Source: Paenibacillus ehimensis NBRC 15659 (GTDB lineage: Bacteria > Bacillota > Bacilli > Paenibacillales > NBRC-103111). Taken from it: DNA of 43,128 nucleotides. Of the stretch, positions 7,951-16,903 are shown piece after piece; positions within the stretch are counted from its first letter, which is position 1; each line of letters starts with the position of its first letter. The stretch covers positions 1 to 43,128 of the forward strand of contig NZ_BILX01000056.1 in the NCBI RefSeq assembly GCF_004000785.1. Reading direction: 5' to 3'. Below the pieces are notes generated by a model. It worked only from the letters and a program-made list of their open reading frames with translations. It was not told where the DNA came from and made no database searches. The position numbers and the translations under genes were made by a program.

Positions 7951-8889
7951 ATGCCGAAAAAAGTGAAAGTATCGGATTTGGTGAGAGAGTTCCATCTGGA
8001 AATTATTTGCGGCGAAGAGGGACTGAAGCGTCCGATCGTCACGGCGGATTTGTACCGTCCCGGACTCGAGATGGCCGGTTATTACGAATTCCATCCGACG
8101 GACCGGGTCCAAATTCTCGGCAAAACGGAGCTGACGTTCTTCGATGGGTTGTCGTCGGAGGAGCGGATGGACCGGATGCACCGGCTGTGCGCGCCAGAGG
8201 AGACACCCTGCATTATTATCAGTCGCGGTATGGACGCGCCGATCGAATTGCTTGCCGCGGCTAACGAGCATCAGATCACGGTCGTTCGGACGGCGATGGC
8301 GACGACGATTTTGGCCAGCCGCTTAACGAACTTTCTGGAAAACCGGCTCGCCCCTACGACGACGATTCATGGGGTGCTGGTCGACGTATACGGTATCGGC
8401 ATGCTGATTTCCGGTTCCAGCGGGATCGGCAAAAGCGAAACGGCTTTGGAGCTGGTGAAGCGGGGACACCGGCTGATCGCGGACGATGCGGTGGAAATCC
8501 GTCAAACGGCCGACCATCAGCTGATCGGCAATGCGCCCGAATTAATCCGGCACCTGCTTGAAATCCGCGGCATCGGGATTATTAACGTCATGACGCTGTT
8601 CGGCGCCGGTGCGGTGCGGACGGAGAAGAAAATATCGGTGGTCGTCAAACTGGAGACATGGCAGCAGGATAAACAATACGACCGGCTCGGCCTGGACGAG
8701 GAAACGACCCAGATTATCGATACGAATATACCGCTCGTGACGATTCCGGTGCGGCCGGGACGAAACCTGGCGGTTATTATTGAGGTTGCGGCGATGAATT
8801 ACCGTTTGAAACGGATGGGCTATAACGCTGCCCTGCAGTTTACGAATAAGCTGACCGAGTCGCTGGCCGAGGACATGGACGATTTGTAA
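7951..8889 (+). CDS. hprK: HPr kinase/phosphorylase
   Basis: The 312-residue product carries the kinase Walker [10 protein letters not shown] (about residues 154-162) and the HPrK signature [15 protein letters not shown] (about 204-218). It phosphorylates Ser46 of HPr at the expense of ATP or pyrophosphate and reverses this with phosphate, so it sets carbon catabolite repression through CcpA. Its probable substrate, an HPr-family protein with Ser46, is encoded at 27866. The start follows AAAAGGAGAAAGATCACG. It heads the conserved hprK-lgt-ppaX-yvoF cluster. Confidence 0.95.
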   Translation: MPKKVKVSDLVREFHLEIICGEEGLKRPIVTADLYRPGLEMAGYYEFHPTDRVQILGKTELTFFDGLSSEERMDRMHRLCAPEETPCIIISRGMDAPIELLAAANEHQITVVRTAMATTILASRLTNFLENRLAPTTTIHGVLVDVYGIGMLISGSSGIGKSETALELVKRGHRLIADDAVEIRQTADHQLIGNAPELIRHLLEIRGIGIINVMTLFGAGAVRTEKKISVVVKLETWQQDKQYDRLGLDEETTQIIDTNIPLVTIPVRPGRNLAVIIEVAAMNYRLKRMGYNAALQFTNKLTESLAEDMDDL

Positions 8890-8942
8890 GGGAAGCCCGC
8901 ATGAGGGCGGACAACTTTTGACGTAAGGAAGGAGTCACAAGC

Positions 8943-9938
8943 ATGTTTCTCGCGATTAATCCGATTGCTTTTTCCATCGGTCCGTTGAGCGTCCGTTGGT
9001 ACGGCATCATCTTAGGGACGGCAGCGTTGGTCGGTTTGCTGCTCGCGATTCGAGAAGGGAAAAGGTTCCGCATATCCCCGGACTTCTTCATGGATTTGGT
9101 GTTGATTGGGGTACCATCGGCGATCGTTGGCGCAAGAATTTACTATGTCGCTTTCAAATGGGAAGATTATCAGGATAATCTATGGAAAGTTTTTGCCGTT
9201 TGGGAAGGCGGTATTGCCATTTACGGGGCGCTGATCGGCGCCATTATCGCGGCGGTTATTTACGTGCGGCGGAAAGGCTATTCGTTCTGGCGTATTGCCG
9301 ATATTTGCGCGCCGGGCTTAATCATTGGACAAGCGATCGGGCGTTGGGGCAACTTCATCAATCAGGAAGCGCACGGCGGGCCGGTGGCGGAATCGTTCCT
9401 CAGGAACAACCTGCATCTGCCGGATTGGATCGTCAATCAAATGCTGATTGAAGGTCAGTATTATCATCCGACGTTTTTATACGAGTCGCTTTGGAACGTC
9501 GTAGGACTCCTCCTGCTGTTCGTGCTGCGGCGGCGTTCGTTTTTGCGGGCGGGGGAGCTCTTTTTCAGTTATTTCATCTGGTATTCGATCGGGCGGTTTT
9601 TCGTAGAGGGTCTGCGGACGGACAGTCTCGATTTTACGGGGCCAGGCTGGCTGGCTGCGCTGATGAACGGCATGTGGGCACCGATGAGAGCCCTTGGCTT
9701 TGAGCCTGGGTTTATGACCTACGGAGGGAATGTGCGGATTTCGCAGCTTCTGGCGGTGCTGATCGTGCTGGCCGCGATTGCGCTGATCATCGTTCGCCGC
9801 CGGACGGGGGCAGCTTCGGAGCGATACAGCGATCCGATTGTACGGATCGGACAAGCGGCGGAGGGAACGGCTGACGCCGCGGATGCAGGCAATCGGCCGG
9901 AAAGCGGTAAGGAAGCAGACGTAAAGGCAAAGGAGTAG
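8943..9938 (+). CDS. lgt: Prolipoprotein diacylglyceryl transferase
   Basis: The 331-residue polytopic protein shows the Lgt signature QAIGRWGNFINQEAHGG (about residues 136-152) with the essential arginine and asparagine, and the N-terminal YGIILGTAAL segment. It transfers diacylglycerol from phosphatidylglycerol to the lipobox cysteine of prolipoproteins in the membrane. About 40 C-terminal residues (after IIVRRRTG) are polar and charged beyond the usual family end. AAGGAAGGAG precedes the ATG. It lies 53 nt after hprK and 4 nt before ppaX. Confidence 0.95.
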   Translation: MFLAINPIAFSIGPLSVRWYGIILGTAALVGLLLAIREGKRFRISPDFFMDLVLIGVPSAIVGARIYYVAFKWEDYQDNLWKVFAVWEGGIAIYGALIGAIIAAVIYVRRKGYSFWRIADICAPGLIIGQAIGRWGNFINQEAHGGPVAESFLRNNLHLPDWIVNQMLIEGQYYHPTFLYESLWNVVGLLLLFVLRRRSFLRAGELFFSYFIWYSIGRFFVEGLRTDSLDFTGPGWLAALMNGMWAPMRALGFEPGFMTYGGNVRISQLLAVLIVLAAIALIIVRRRTGAASERYSDPIVRIGQAAEGTADAADAGNRPESGKEADVKAKE

Positions 9939-9942
9939 CAGC

Positions 9943-10590
9943 ATGATACAAACTGTGTTATTTGATCTGGACGGAACGATTGTCGATACGAACGAGCTGA
10001 TTATTCAGTCGTTCTTGCATACGTTCGAGGGAATCACCGCGGAGCCGGTCACCCGGGAGCATATTGTTCCGAACATGGGACGGCCTTTGATTGAGCAGAT
10101 GATGTTCTTCTCCGGGCGGGAGCAGGTGGATGATTTGGTGCAAAAGTACCGGACGTTTAATATTGCCCATCATGACGAGCTGGTGCGGGAATTTCCCCAT
10201 GTGCGCGAGACGCTGGCGAAGCTCCATGCCGCCGGCGTCAAGCTGGGCGTGGTGACAAGCAAAATCCGGCAGACGACGGAAATGGGGCTGAAGCTGACGG
10301 GACTGTACGACTACTTCGGCACGATCGTAACGGTGGACGACGTCGGGAAAGCGAAGCCGGACCCGGAAGGGATTCACAAAGCGGTCCGGGAGCTCGGCGG
10401 CGACCTCTCGTCCACGCTGATGGTCGGCGACAGCCACTATGATATCGAAGCGGCGCACAATGCGGGCATTCCGTCGGTGGCGGTCGCATGGTCGCTGAAA
10501 GGGACCGAATATTTGAAGCAGTACAAGCCGACCCATATTATACAGGATATGCGCGATATTGTGCCGATTGTCGGGATCGAGGGGAAATAG
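9943..10590 (+). CDS. ppaX: Pyrophosphatase PpaX (HAD family)
   Basis: The 215-residue HAD hydrolase has motif I DLDGTIVDT (residues 8-16), motif II VVTSK, and motif IV VGDSHYDIEAA (about 165-175). In Bacillus PpaX hydrolyses the pyrophosphate released when HPr kinase/phosphorylase dephosphorylates Ser-P-HPr, which fits its place two genes after hprK. AAAGGAG lies 8 nt before the ATG. The general phosphoglycolate phosphatase family is the alternative by sequence; gene order favours PpaX. Confidence 0.88.
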   Translation: MIQTVLFDLDGTIVDTNELIIQSFLHTFEGITAEPVTREHIVPNMGRPLIEQMMFFSGREQVDDLVQKYRTFNIAHHDELVREFPHVRETLAKLHAAGVKLGVVTSKIRQTTEMGLKLTGLYDYFGTIVTVDDVGKAKPDPEGIHKAVRELGGDLSSTLMVGDSHYDIEAAHNAGIPSVAVAWSLKGTEYLKQYKPTHIIQDMRDIVPIVGIEGK

Positions 10591-10593
10591 CGC

Positions 10594-11100
10594 TTGAGAA
10601 ACACGGACAAATATCCGGTGGAAGGACCGAACTCGCTGTGGCAGGTATATAAGACGATCAGCCGTTTCAAGGCGGTCCGTAATTTCATTTTTATCCAGAT
10701 TTCCAGGTATGCCCCCTCCTTGCCGCTGAAACGGTGGATTTACCGCCATGTGCTCGGGATGAAGGTAGGGGAGCATGCCTCCTTTGCGTTGATGGTGATG
10801 GTGGATGTGTTTTTTCCGGAGAAGATCGAGGTTGGAGACAATACGATCATCGGCTACAATTCAACGATTCTGACGCATGAGTATTTGATCAAGGAATATC
10901 GGCTCGGGCGGGTGAAGATCGGCTCCCATGTGATGATCGGAGCGAATACGACGATTTTGCCCGGAGTGACGATTGGCGATCATGCGGTCGTGGGCGCGGG
11001 CTCGGTCGTGCATAAGGATGTGGCGCCGTACAGCTTTGTGGCGGGGAATCCGCTTCGGGTGATCCGGGAGGATGTGCGCAGGGCGGAGCCGGAACGATGA
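10594..11100 (+). CDS. Hexapeptide-repeat acyltransferase (YvoF-like)
   Basis: The 168-residue protein has left-handed beta-helix hexad repeats from about residue 75 (VGDNTIIGYNSTI, IGSHVMIGANTTILPGVTIG, DHAVVGAGSVV), typical of trimeric O-acetyltransferases using acetyl- or acyl-CoA. The TTG start at 10594 is supported by GAGGGG 13 nt upstream inside the end of ppaX; an internal ATG with a good site was not seen. Gene order matches Bacillus yvoF. The substrate is unknown. Confidence 0.8.
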   Translation: MRNTDKYPVEGPNSLWQVYKTISRFKAVRNFIFIQISRYAPSLPLKRWIYRHVLGMKVGEHASFALMVMVDVFFPEKIEVGDNTIIGYNSTILTHEYLIKEYRLGRVKIGSHVMIGANTTILPGVTIGDHAVVGAGSVVHKDVAPYSFVAGNPLRVIREDVRRAEPER

Positions 11101-11138
11101 GTCGGCAGGTTTTTTTTACAAATAGCGAATTTAATATT

Positions 11139-11167
11139 TTGCAAAAGTTAACATTATGTTCTATAAT
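11139..11167 (+). promoter_or_regulatory. Promoter of the type I toxin mRNA
   Basis: TTGCAA (11139-11144), a 17-bp spacer and a perfect TATAAT (11162-11167). Transcription would start near 11174, just before the GTACAATAA that begins the 5' arm of the long-range inverted repeat. Confidence 0.75.
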
Positions 11168-11233
11168 ACGGCTTGTACAATAAAAAGGCTTGCAAGGGCG
11201 GTCGGCTAATCTCCCGGAAGGGAGGTGATGCCT

Positions 11234-11347
11234 GTGGAGGTTAAGGACACGCTGACTTTAATGATCGGCTTCGGGATGCTGCTTGTTGCGCTGCTCACGC
11301 TGGTAGTTAACATCATCGTCGCCCTTATCCAAAACAAAAAGAAATAG
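11234..11347 (+). CDS. Small holin-like membrane toxin peptide, type I toxin-antitoxin
   Basis: A 37-residue peptide begins at GTG 11234, 8 nt after GGAGG (11221-11225); an in-frame ATG at 11228 is too close to that site. It has one hydrophobic helix (LMIGFGMLLVALLTLVVNII) and a basic tail (QNKKK), matching the putative holin-like toxin family (Hol_Tox; TxpA/BsrG-like peptides) common in Bacillales. Such peptides damage the membrane when over-produced and are silenced by an antisense RNA. The locus has its own promoter, an antisense RNA on the other strand and complementary mRNA ends. It lies between yvoF and the his operon. Toxicity is inferred from family. Confidence 0.8.
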   Translation: MEVKDTLTLMIGFGMLLVALLTLVVNIIVALIQNKKK

Positions 11348-11379
11348 ACCGCCCATCACACAGGGAATACGGTCTATTT
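11331..11379 (-). terminator. Terminator of the antisense antitoxin RNA
   Basis: Read on the minus strand, a perfect 10-bp stem (11370-11379 with 11342-11351) and an 18-nt loop are followed by CTTTTTGTTTT. The T-run lies opposite the lysine-rich end of the toxin gene. On the plus strand no T-run follows the stem, so it should work in one direction only. Confidence 0.7.
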
Positions 11380-11461
11380 CACGATCATTCCTTATTCAGC
11401 CGACCGCCTTTGAAGCGGTTATTGTACCTCGGGAGCACGGTGGCAGCCGTTGCTCCCTTGT
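11332..11461 (-). ncRNA. Antisense RNA antitoxin (about 130 nt)
   Basis: A minus-strand transcription unit is defined by a promoter at 11468-11496 and a terminator at 11331-11379, giving an RNA of about 130 nt. It is fully antisense to the 3' part of the toxin mRNA, including the last codons and the 3' arm of the long-range repeat. This is the TxpA/RatA-type layout, in which the antitoxin pairs with the toxin mRNA 3' region and promotes its decay. Ends are estimated from the signals, not measured. Confidence 0.7.
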
Positions 11462-11465
11462 ATTG
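11431..11465 (+). terminator. Terminator of the toxin mRNA
   Basis: GGGAGCA (11431-11437) pairs with TGCTCCC (11451-11457), with inner CGG/CCG pairs, followed by TTGTATTGTTATT. The same stem forms the 5' end of the antisense RNA on the other strand. Confidence 0.65.
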
Positions 11466-11467
11466 TT

Positions 11468-11496
11468 ATTATATGCTCTTGTCTTTATTCGCGCAA
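11468..11496 (-). promoter_or_regulatory. Promoter of the antisense antitoxin RNA
   Basis: On the minus strand TTGCGC (11496-11491), a 17-bp spacer and a perfect TATAAT (11473-11468) point toward the toxin gene. Start is expected near 11461. Confidence 0.72.
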
Positions 11497-11518
11497 CAGG
11501 CTCCATGCAATCGGATCA

Positions 11519-11548
11519 TTGACGAATCAAGCGTTCCCGTGATAAACT
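11519..11548 (+). promoter_or_regulatory. Candidate promoter of the his operon
   Basis: TTGACG (11519-11524) and TAAACT (11543-11548) with an 18-bp spacer lie 73 bp upstream of hisZ. No T-box or attenuator was recognised in the short leader. The -35 is only 22 bp from the -35 of the divergent antitoxin promoter. Confidence 0.5.
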
Positions 11549-11620
11549 TACGATTACATTCTTTATTTTGGTAGTATGGTAGCGCACTAAAGCAAAATTA
11601 GAGATAGCAGGGTGAAGACG

Positions 11621-12826
11621 GTGTCCAAACCGAAGGTGTTTGAAAAGCCGACAGGCGTAAAAGATTACCTCCCCGAAGCGGCGGCCAAGCTCCGCAGCAT
11701 CGAATATAAAGTCATGCAATGCATGGAGCGCTGGGGCTATAGAGAAATTATTACTCCTACTCTGGAGTATTACGATACCGTTGGGGTGGCCAGCTCGACG
11801 GAGGATAAAAAGCTGTTCAAGCTGCTGGACCGGAACGGCACGACGCTTGTGATGCGTTCCGATATGACGGCCCCGATCGCCCGGGTCGCGTCCTCGCTGC
11901 TCAAGGAGCATCCGTTTCCGCTGCGGCTCTCGTATCAAGCGAACGTGTTTCGGGCGTTCGAAGCCGAGGCGGGCCGGGATGCGGAGTTTTTTCAGACGGG
12001 CGTGGAGCTCATAGGCGATGCTTCCAGTGAAGCCGATGCCGAGGTGATTGCCTTGGCGATCGCTTGCTTGCAAGCGGCCGGTGTGCAGGAGTTCAAGATC
12101 GCCCTCGGCCACGTGGGCTTTCTCAACGGCTTGTTCCAGGAGACGCTCCGGCAGCGTCAAGACGCACAGACCGCGCTGAAAGCGTGCCTGCTTAGCCGCG
12201 ATCACGTCGGCTACCGGGAGACGATCAAGTCTCTAGGCCTTCCTCGGGAAGTGCAGCAGGAGCTGGAAGGTATTCTCCGGCTGCGCGGCGGCCAGGAAAT
12301 TTGCCGTCAGGCGCGGCAGGTAACGAAGGACCCCGTCGCCCAGCATGCGATTGCGCATCTGTGCGAAATCTGGGACGTGCTGGAAGCGTACGGCGTCAGC
12401 GAGCATGTGCTGATCGATCTGACGATGATCGGCGATTTCTCGTATTATACGGGGATGACGTTCGAAGGCTACGCCGCGGACTTGGGCTTTCCCGTATGCA
12501 GCGGAGGACGGTACGACAACCTGCTGGCGCAGTTCGGGCGTCCGGCGCCGGCGACGGGCTTCGCTTTGAAAACAAACCGGATACTGGAAGTAATCGGCAA
12601 AAGCAAAACGGAAGACGCCCCGCAGCGCGTACTGATCGTTTACACGGAGCCCCATCGGGCGGCCGCGCTGGCTAAGGCAAGGGAGTACCGCTCCCGGGAA
12701 GGCTTTATCGCGGAGACGCGTCTTCTGGCGGACGGACAACAAGGGCTGCATGCGGTTCGGCAAGCAGACGGCGTGCTGCACGTGCACGGCTCCCGCTATT
12801 GCGACATTATATCGTTTACGGAGTAA
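11621..12826 (+). CDS. hisZ: ATP phosphoribosyltransferase regulatory subunit HisZ
   Basis: The roughly 401-residue protein is a histidyl-tRNA-synthetase-like paralogue without a tRNA role. It carries class II synthetase motif 1 and 2 remnants ([13 protein letters not shown] at the start; [34 protein letters not shown]) and the [11 protein letters not shown] segment. HisZ forms a hetero-octamer with the short HisG and confers histidine feedback. The GTG at 11621 is preferred because AGGGTGA ends 5 nt before it; GTG at 11612 is the in-frame alternative. It heads the his operon. The short HisG downstream confirms the HisZ/HisG-S type. Confidence 0.92.
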   Translation: MSKPKVFEKPTGVKDYLPEAAAKLRSIEYKVMQCMERWGYREIITPTLEYYDTVGVASSTEDKKLFKLLDRNGTTLVMRSDMTAPIARVASSLLKEHPFPLRLSYQANVFRAFEAEAGRDAEFFQTGVELIGDASSEADAEVIALAIACLQAAGVQEFKIALGHVGFLNGLFQETLRQRQDAQTALKACLLSRDHVGYRETIKSLGLPREVQQELEGILRLRGGQEICRQARQVTKDPVAQHAIAHLCEIWDVLEAYGVSEHVLIDLTMIGDFSYYTGMTFEGYAADLGFPVCSGGRYDNLLAQFGRPAPATGFALKTNRILEVIGKSKTEDAPQRVLIVYTEPHRAAALAKAREYRSREGFIAETRLLADGQQGLHAVRQADGVLHVHGSRYCDIISFTE

Positions 12827-12839
12827 GGAGGGGCAGCGC

Positions 12840-13481
12840 ATGCAGGATTTATTGAAGGTGGCAATGCCCAAAGGGCGTATTTATAAACAGGCTTCCAAGC
12901 TGTTCCGCGAAGCGGGGCTCGCCATCCCCGAGGAGACGGACGATTCGCGCAAGCTGATTATCGCCGTTCCGGAGGCGCGGATGGAATTCATTATGGCGAA
13001 GCCGGTCGATGTGCCGACCTACGTCGAATACGGCGTGGCGGATATCGGCGTCGTCGGCAAAGACGTGCTGATGGAGGAGAACCGGGACGTATACGAGCTG
13101 CTGGATCTCGGGATTGCGCGCTGCCGCATGTCCGTCATCGGGCTGCCGGATTGGCAGCCGGTGTTGAACCCGCGGGTGGCGACAAAATATCCGAACGTGG
13201 CTTCGCAATATTTTCGGGAGCAGGGGCAGCAGGTGGAGGTCATCAAGCTCAACGGCTCGATCGAGCTGGCCCCGCTGATCGGTCTGGCGGACCGGATCGT
13301 CGATATGGTGGAGACGGGCAGCACGATCCGGGAAAACGGGCTCGCGGAGCATGAGCAGATTTTTGCGATTACAAGCCGGCTCATTGCCAACCGCGTCAGC
13401 TACCGGATGAAGAACGACGCCATCCAGGCGCTCTGCGACCGGCTGCAGCCGGTCATTGCCGCTGTGACGGCAAAGGCATAG
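12840..13481 (+). CDS. hisG: ATP phosphoribosyltransferase catalytic subunit, short form
   Basis: At 213 residues this is the short HisG that lacks the C-terminal regulatory domain and needs HisZ. It begins [15 protein letters not shown] and contains [11 protein letters not shown] and the PRPP-site-like region [16 protein letters not shown] (about 156-171). It condenses ATP with PRPP, the first step of histidine synthesis. TAAGGAGG overlaps the hisZ stop and lies 8 nt before this ATG. Confidence 0.95.
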   Translation: MQDLLKVAMPKGRIYKQASKLFREAGLAIPEETDDSRKLIIAVPEARMEFIMAKPVDVPTYVEYGVADIGVVGKDVLMEENRDVYELLDLGIARCRMSVIGLPDWQPVLNPRVATKYPNVASQYFREQGQQVEVIKLNGSIELAPLIGLADRIVDMVETGSTIRENGLAEHEQIFAITSRLIANRVSYRMKNDAIQALCDRLQPVIAAVTAKA

Positions 13482-13554
13482 GCATAGCCTTTATAGGCCG
13501 GTTACATTGCCGGAGAGAGAACAGAATTCGCATAGATCAAAGGAGGCTGCGGCC

Positions 13555-14844
13555 ATGAGAGTAATGCCCGCATCGGAATTTTCGCTGCAGCGGGAGGTCG
13601 AATATGGCACGCCCGAGCAAAACGAGCGCGTACAGCGCATCATCGAAGAGGTGCGCCGGGACGGGGATGCCGCGCTGCGCAAGTTCGCACAGCAGTTTGA
13701 CGGCGTCAAGATAGAGGAGCTGCGCGTGGCGCAGGAGGAGATTGAAGCCGCCTATGCGCAGGTGGACGAGAGCTTCCTGGCGGCGCTGCGTGAAGCGGCC
13801 GCGAACGTGCGCCGCTTTCATGAGAAGCAAATGCGCAACTCTTGGATGGATCTGCAAGCCGACGGCAGTATTCTCGGCCAAGTGATCCGCCCGCTGCGCC
13901 GGGTCGGGCTGTATGTGCCCGGCGGCAAGGCGGCGTATCCGTCGTCGGTGCTGATGAATGCGATCCCGGCGCAGGTCGCGGGCGTGCCCGAAATCGTGAT
14001 GGTGACGCCTCCGGCCACGGCCGGGGTGGAAGGCATCAACCCGCACATCCTTGTCGCGGCTGCGGAAGCGGGCGTGCGCGAAATCTACCGCGTCGGCGGC
14101 GCGCAGGCGGTAGCTGCGCTGGCGTACGGGACGGAGTCGATTCCGGCGGCGGACAAAATCGTCGGCCCCGGCAACATCTACGTCGCGCTGGCGAAGCGCA
14201 GCGTGTTCGGCGCCGTGGACATCGACAGCATCGCCGGGCCGAGCGAGATCGTCGTCTTGGCGGACGAGACGGCGGACGCCGCTTATGTAGCGGCGGACCT
14301 GCTGTCGCAGGCCGAGCACGACGAGATGGCCTCGGCCATTCTCGTCACGCCGTCGCAGGAGCTGGCCGAAGCGGTCCGCCTGGAGGTGGACCGTCAGCTG
14401 AGCGAGCTGCCGCGGCGCGGTATTGCCGAGCAATCGATTCGCGATTACGGCGCGATTCTGACCGTGGACAGCCTCGCGGAAGGCGTCCGCGTCGTGAACC
14501 GGCTGGCGCCGGAGCATCTGGAAATCATCGTGCGCGACCCGTTCGATTATTTGAGCCGGATCGAGAATGCCGGGGCGATTTTCCTCGGGCCTTACAGCTC
14601 GGAGCCGGTGGGAGACTATTTTGCGGGACCGAACCACGTGCTGCCGACGAACGGCACGGCACGGTTCTCGTCGCCGCTGAACGTAGACGATTTTCTGAAA
14701 AAGTCGAGCGTCATTTATTACAGCAAGGAAGCGCTGCTGCGCGATGGGGAGAAGATTATAACGCTGGCCCGTCACGAAGGGCTGGACGCGCATGCGCGGG
14801 CAATCGAAATTCGCTTGAGGAAAGAAGGGGACCAGCGTGGCTGA
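13555..14844 (+). CDS. hisD: Histidinol dehydrogenase
   Basis: The 429-residue enzyme carries out the last two NAD-dependent oxidations from histidinol to histidine. Diagnostic segments are [33 protein letters not shown], the metal-site QAEHDEMA (about 257-264) and [14 protein letters not shown] (about 360-373). The ATG at 13555 follows AAAGGAGG; the frame extends upstream to 13507 without a site. It overlaps hisB by 8 bp. Confidence 0.95.
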   Translation: MRVMPASEFSLQREVEYGTPEQNERVQRIIEEVRRDGDAALRKFAQQFDGVKIEELRVAQEEIEAAYAQVDESFLAALREAAANVRRFHEKQMRNSWMDLQADGSILGQVIRPLRRVGLYVPGGKAAYPSSVLMNAIPAQVAGVPEIVMVTPPATAGVEGINPHILVAAAEAGVREIYRVGGAQAVAALAYGTESIPAADKIVGPGNIYVALAKRSVFGAVDIDSIAGPSEIVVLADETADAAYVAADLLSQAEHDEMASAILVTPSQELAEAVRLEVDRQLSELPRRGIAEQSIRDYGAILTVDSLAEGVRVVNRLAPEHLEIIVRDPFDYLSRIENAGAIFLGPYSSEPVGDYFAGPNHVLPTNGTARFSSPLNVDDFLKKSSVIYYSKEALLRDGEKIITLARHEGLDAHARAIEIRLRKEGDQRG

Positions 14845-15448
14845 GCAAAACCAACAGGGGGCCGGGCGCCAGGCCGAAATCGCGCGCAAAACGAACGAGA
14901 CGGACATCCGGCTCGCATTCAACGTAGACGGTACCGGCGTATCCGAGATCGAAACGGATGTGCCGTTCTTGAATCATATGCTCGATCTGTTCACGAAGCA
15001 TGGACAGTTCGATTTGAAGGTGGACGCCAAAGGCGACGTCGAGATCGACGATCACCATACGGTCGAGGATATCGGCATTTGCCTCGGACAGACGCTGCGC
15101 GAGGCGCTTGGCGACAAGAAGGGAATCAAGCGCTACGCCAACGTATTCATCCCGATGGACGAAGCGCTGGCGCAGGTGGCGATCGATATCAGCAACCGGC
15201 CGCATTTGGAGTACCGGGCCCAATATCCGTCGGCGACGGTCGGCAGCTTTACGACGGAGCTGGTGCACGAGTTTTTGTGGAAGTTTGCGCTGGAAGCGCG
15301 GATTACGCTGCATGTGATCGTGCACTACGGGCATAACACGCACCATATGGTCGAAGCGGTATTCAAGGCGCTCGGACGGGCGCTCGACGAAGCGACGAGC
15401 ATCGATCCCCGCGTACAGGGCGTGCCGTCGACGAAAGGGGTCCTGTAA
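14837..15448 (+). CDS. hisB: Imidazoleglycerol-phosphate dehydratase
   Basis: The 203-residue monofunctional IGPD has both metal-binding repeats: FLNHMLDLF with [11 protein letters not shown] (about 48-80) and HEFLWKFA with [18 protein letters not shown] (about 147-185). It dehydrates imidazole-glycerol phosphate to imidazole-acetol phosphate. There is no fused histidinol phosphatase; that activity comes from hisJ. The GTG start at 14837 lies inside the end of hisD, with GAAGGGG upstream. Confidence 0.95.
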   Translation: MAEQNQQGAGRQAEIARKTNETDIRLAFNVDGTGVSEIETDVPFLNHMLDLFTKHGQFDLKVDAKGDVEIDDHHTVEDIGICLGQTLREALGDKKGIKRYANVFIPMDEALAQVAIDISNRPHLEYRAQYPSATVGSFTTELVHEFLWKFALEARITLHVIVHYGHNTHHMVEAVFKALGRALDEATSIDPRVQGVPSTKGVL

Positions 15449-15451
15449 TCC

Positions 15452-16060
15452 ATGATCGCCATCATCGATTACGGCATGGGCAATCTGCACAGCGTCGCTT
15501 CGGCGGTGGAGCGGCTCGGTTACCGCGGCGTGATCGTTTCGGACGAGCAGGAGCTGCTTCAGGCGGAAGGAGCTATTCTTCCCGGTGTCGGGGCGTTCGG
15601 CGATGCGATGGATCACCTGCGCGAATCGAAGCTGGATGCGGCCGTGCAGCGTTTTGCGGCAAGCGGCAAGCCGCTGCTTGGCATCTGCTTGGGCATGCAG
15701 CTTTTGTTTGCCCGCAGCGAGGAGCATGGCCTGCATGAGGGGCTGAACCTGCTGCCCGGAGACGTCGTCCGTTTCCAAGGCGATTATAAGGTGCCTCATA
15801 TGGGATGGAACAAACTGGAATTCCGACAGGCAAGCCCGTTGTTTGAAACGGTAGAAGAGGGGCATGTGTACTTCGTACACTCGTTTCATGTGAAGCCGGA
15901 GCAGCCGGGCGATCTGCTGGCGGTGACGGATTATTATCAGCAGGTAACGGCCATTGTTGGCCGCAATAACGTATTCGGGATGCAGTTTCACCCCGAGAAA
16001 AGCGGCAGCGTCGGCATGAAGCTGCTCGGCAATTTTCTTGCGTTGTGTACGCGTAAGTAG
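15452..16060 (+). CDS. hisH: Imidazole glycerol phosphate synthase, glutaminase subunit
   Basis: The 202-residue class I glutamine amidotransferase has the nucleophile elbow GICLGMQLLF (Cys near 81), the oxyanion segment LPGVGAFGDAM and the His-Glu pair FHPEKSG near 184. It feeds ammonia to HisF. It starts 3 nt after hisB. Unusually, a 93-nt gap separates it from hisA. Confidence 0.95.
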   Translation: MIAIIDYGMGNLHSVASAVERLGYRGVIVSDEQELLQAEGAILPGVGAFGDAMDHLRESKLDAAVQRFAASGKPLLGICLGMQLLFARSEEHGLHEGLNLLPGDVVRFQGDYKVPHMGWNKLEFRQASPLFETVEEGHVYFVHSFHVKPEQPGDLLAVTDYYQQVTAIVGRNNVFGMQFHPEKSGSVGMKLLGNFLALCTRK

Positions 16061-16153
16061 ACAGGCTTCGCCAGCCGTGCGCTTGGTTCCGGTTTGCCGG
16101 GCATCTAAACGGGTCGGTGCGATTCATATTTCCAAGGTTGGAGGAACGTTTTC

Positions 16154-16882
16154 ATGTCTTCATTCATCATTTATCCCGCCATCGACATTCGCGGGGGCAA
16201 GTGCGTGCGATTGATCCAAGGCGATTACAATCAGGAAACCGTATATAACGAAAATCCGCTGGAGGTCGCCAAAGCTTGGGAAGCGCAAGGAGCCAAATGG
16301 ATTCATCTCGTCGATCTGGACGGAGCGAAGGCGGGCTATCCGGTTAACGACAAGCTGGTCGGCGATATCGCCAAGGCCGTTAACGTTCCGGTACAGCTCG
16401 GGGGCGGCTTGCGCACCGAAGCGGACGTGGATCATATTTTGTCGCTCGGCGTGTCGCGTATTATTCTCGGCACGGCGGCCATCGAAAACCGCGATTTCGT
16501 CAACCGGGTGCTCCAAAAGCACGGGGACAAAGTCGCTATCGGCATCGACGCCCGAGACGGGTATGTGGCGACCCGCGGCTGGCTCGAAACGTCTGCGGTC
16601 AAAGCGGATGAGCTTGCCGCAGAGCTGGCGAAGGAAGGCGCGAAAACGTTTATTTTCACCGACATTTCGCGCGACGGCATGATGGGCGGTCCGAACGTGG
16701 AAGCGATCGTCCATTTGGCGAAGGTATCGGGGCAGTCCGTGATCGCTTCCGGCGGCGTAAGCCGTTACGAGGATCTGGAGCGGCTGGCGCAGCATGCGGC
16801 GGACGGCGTAGGCGGCGCGATCGTCGGCAAAGCGCTCTATACCGGCAGCATCAAGCTGGAGGAAGCGCACGGACGGGTATAA
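16154..16882 (+). CDS. hisA: Phosphoribosylformimino-AICAR-phosphate isomerase
   Basis: A 242-residue TIM barrel with the HisA start [34 protein letters not shown], and the C-terminal phosphate site [13 protein letters not shown] (about 196-208). It isomerises ProFAR to PRFAR. The ATG follows TTGGAGGAACGTTTTC. Confidence 0.95.
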   Translation: MSSFIIYPAIDIRGGKCVRLIQGDYNQETVYNENPLEVAKAWEAQGAKWIHLVDLDGAKAGYPVNDKLVGDIAKAVNVPVQLGGGLRTEADVDHILSLGVSRIILGTAAIENRDFVNRVLQKHGDKVAIGIDARDGYVATRGWLETSAVKADELAAELAKEGAKTFIFTDISRDGMMGGPNVEAIVHLAKVSGQSVIASGGVSRYEDLERLAQHAADGVGGAIVGKALYTGSIKLEEAHGRV

Positions 16883-16903
16883 CGACAGAAAGGAGGACGG
16901 CAT

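Larger units (their letters stand above)
11175..11427 (+). repeat. Long-range inverted repeat joining 5' and 3' ends of the toxin mRNA
   Basis: The mRNA leader (11175-11207) is complementary to a segment after the ORF (11398-11427). GTACAATAA (11175-11183) pairs with TTATTGTAC (11419-11427), and GGCGGTCGGCT (11197-11207) pairs with AGCCGACCGCC (11398-11408), with a partly matched centre. Base pairing of the two ends would close the full-length mRNA. In other type I systems such closure hides the ribosome site; the same role here is inferred. Confidence 0.75.

Noticed and set aside
11398..11465. T-box leader for the his operon
   Set aside because: The text GGTGGCAGCCG looked like a T-box antiterminator at first, but the AGGGTGGNACCGCG motif and a specifier loop are missing. 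The region is explained by the toxin mRNA terminator and the antisense RNA.
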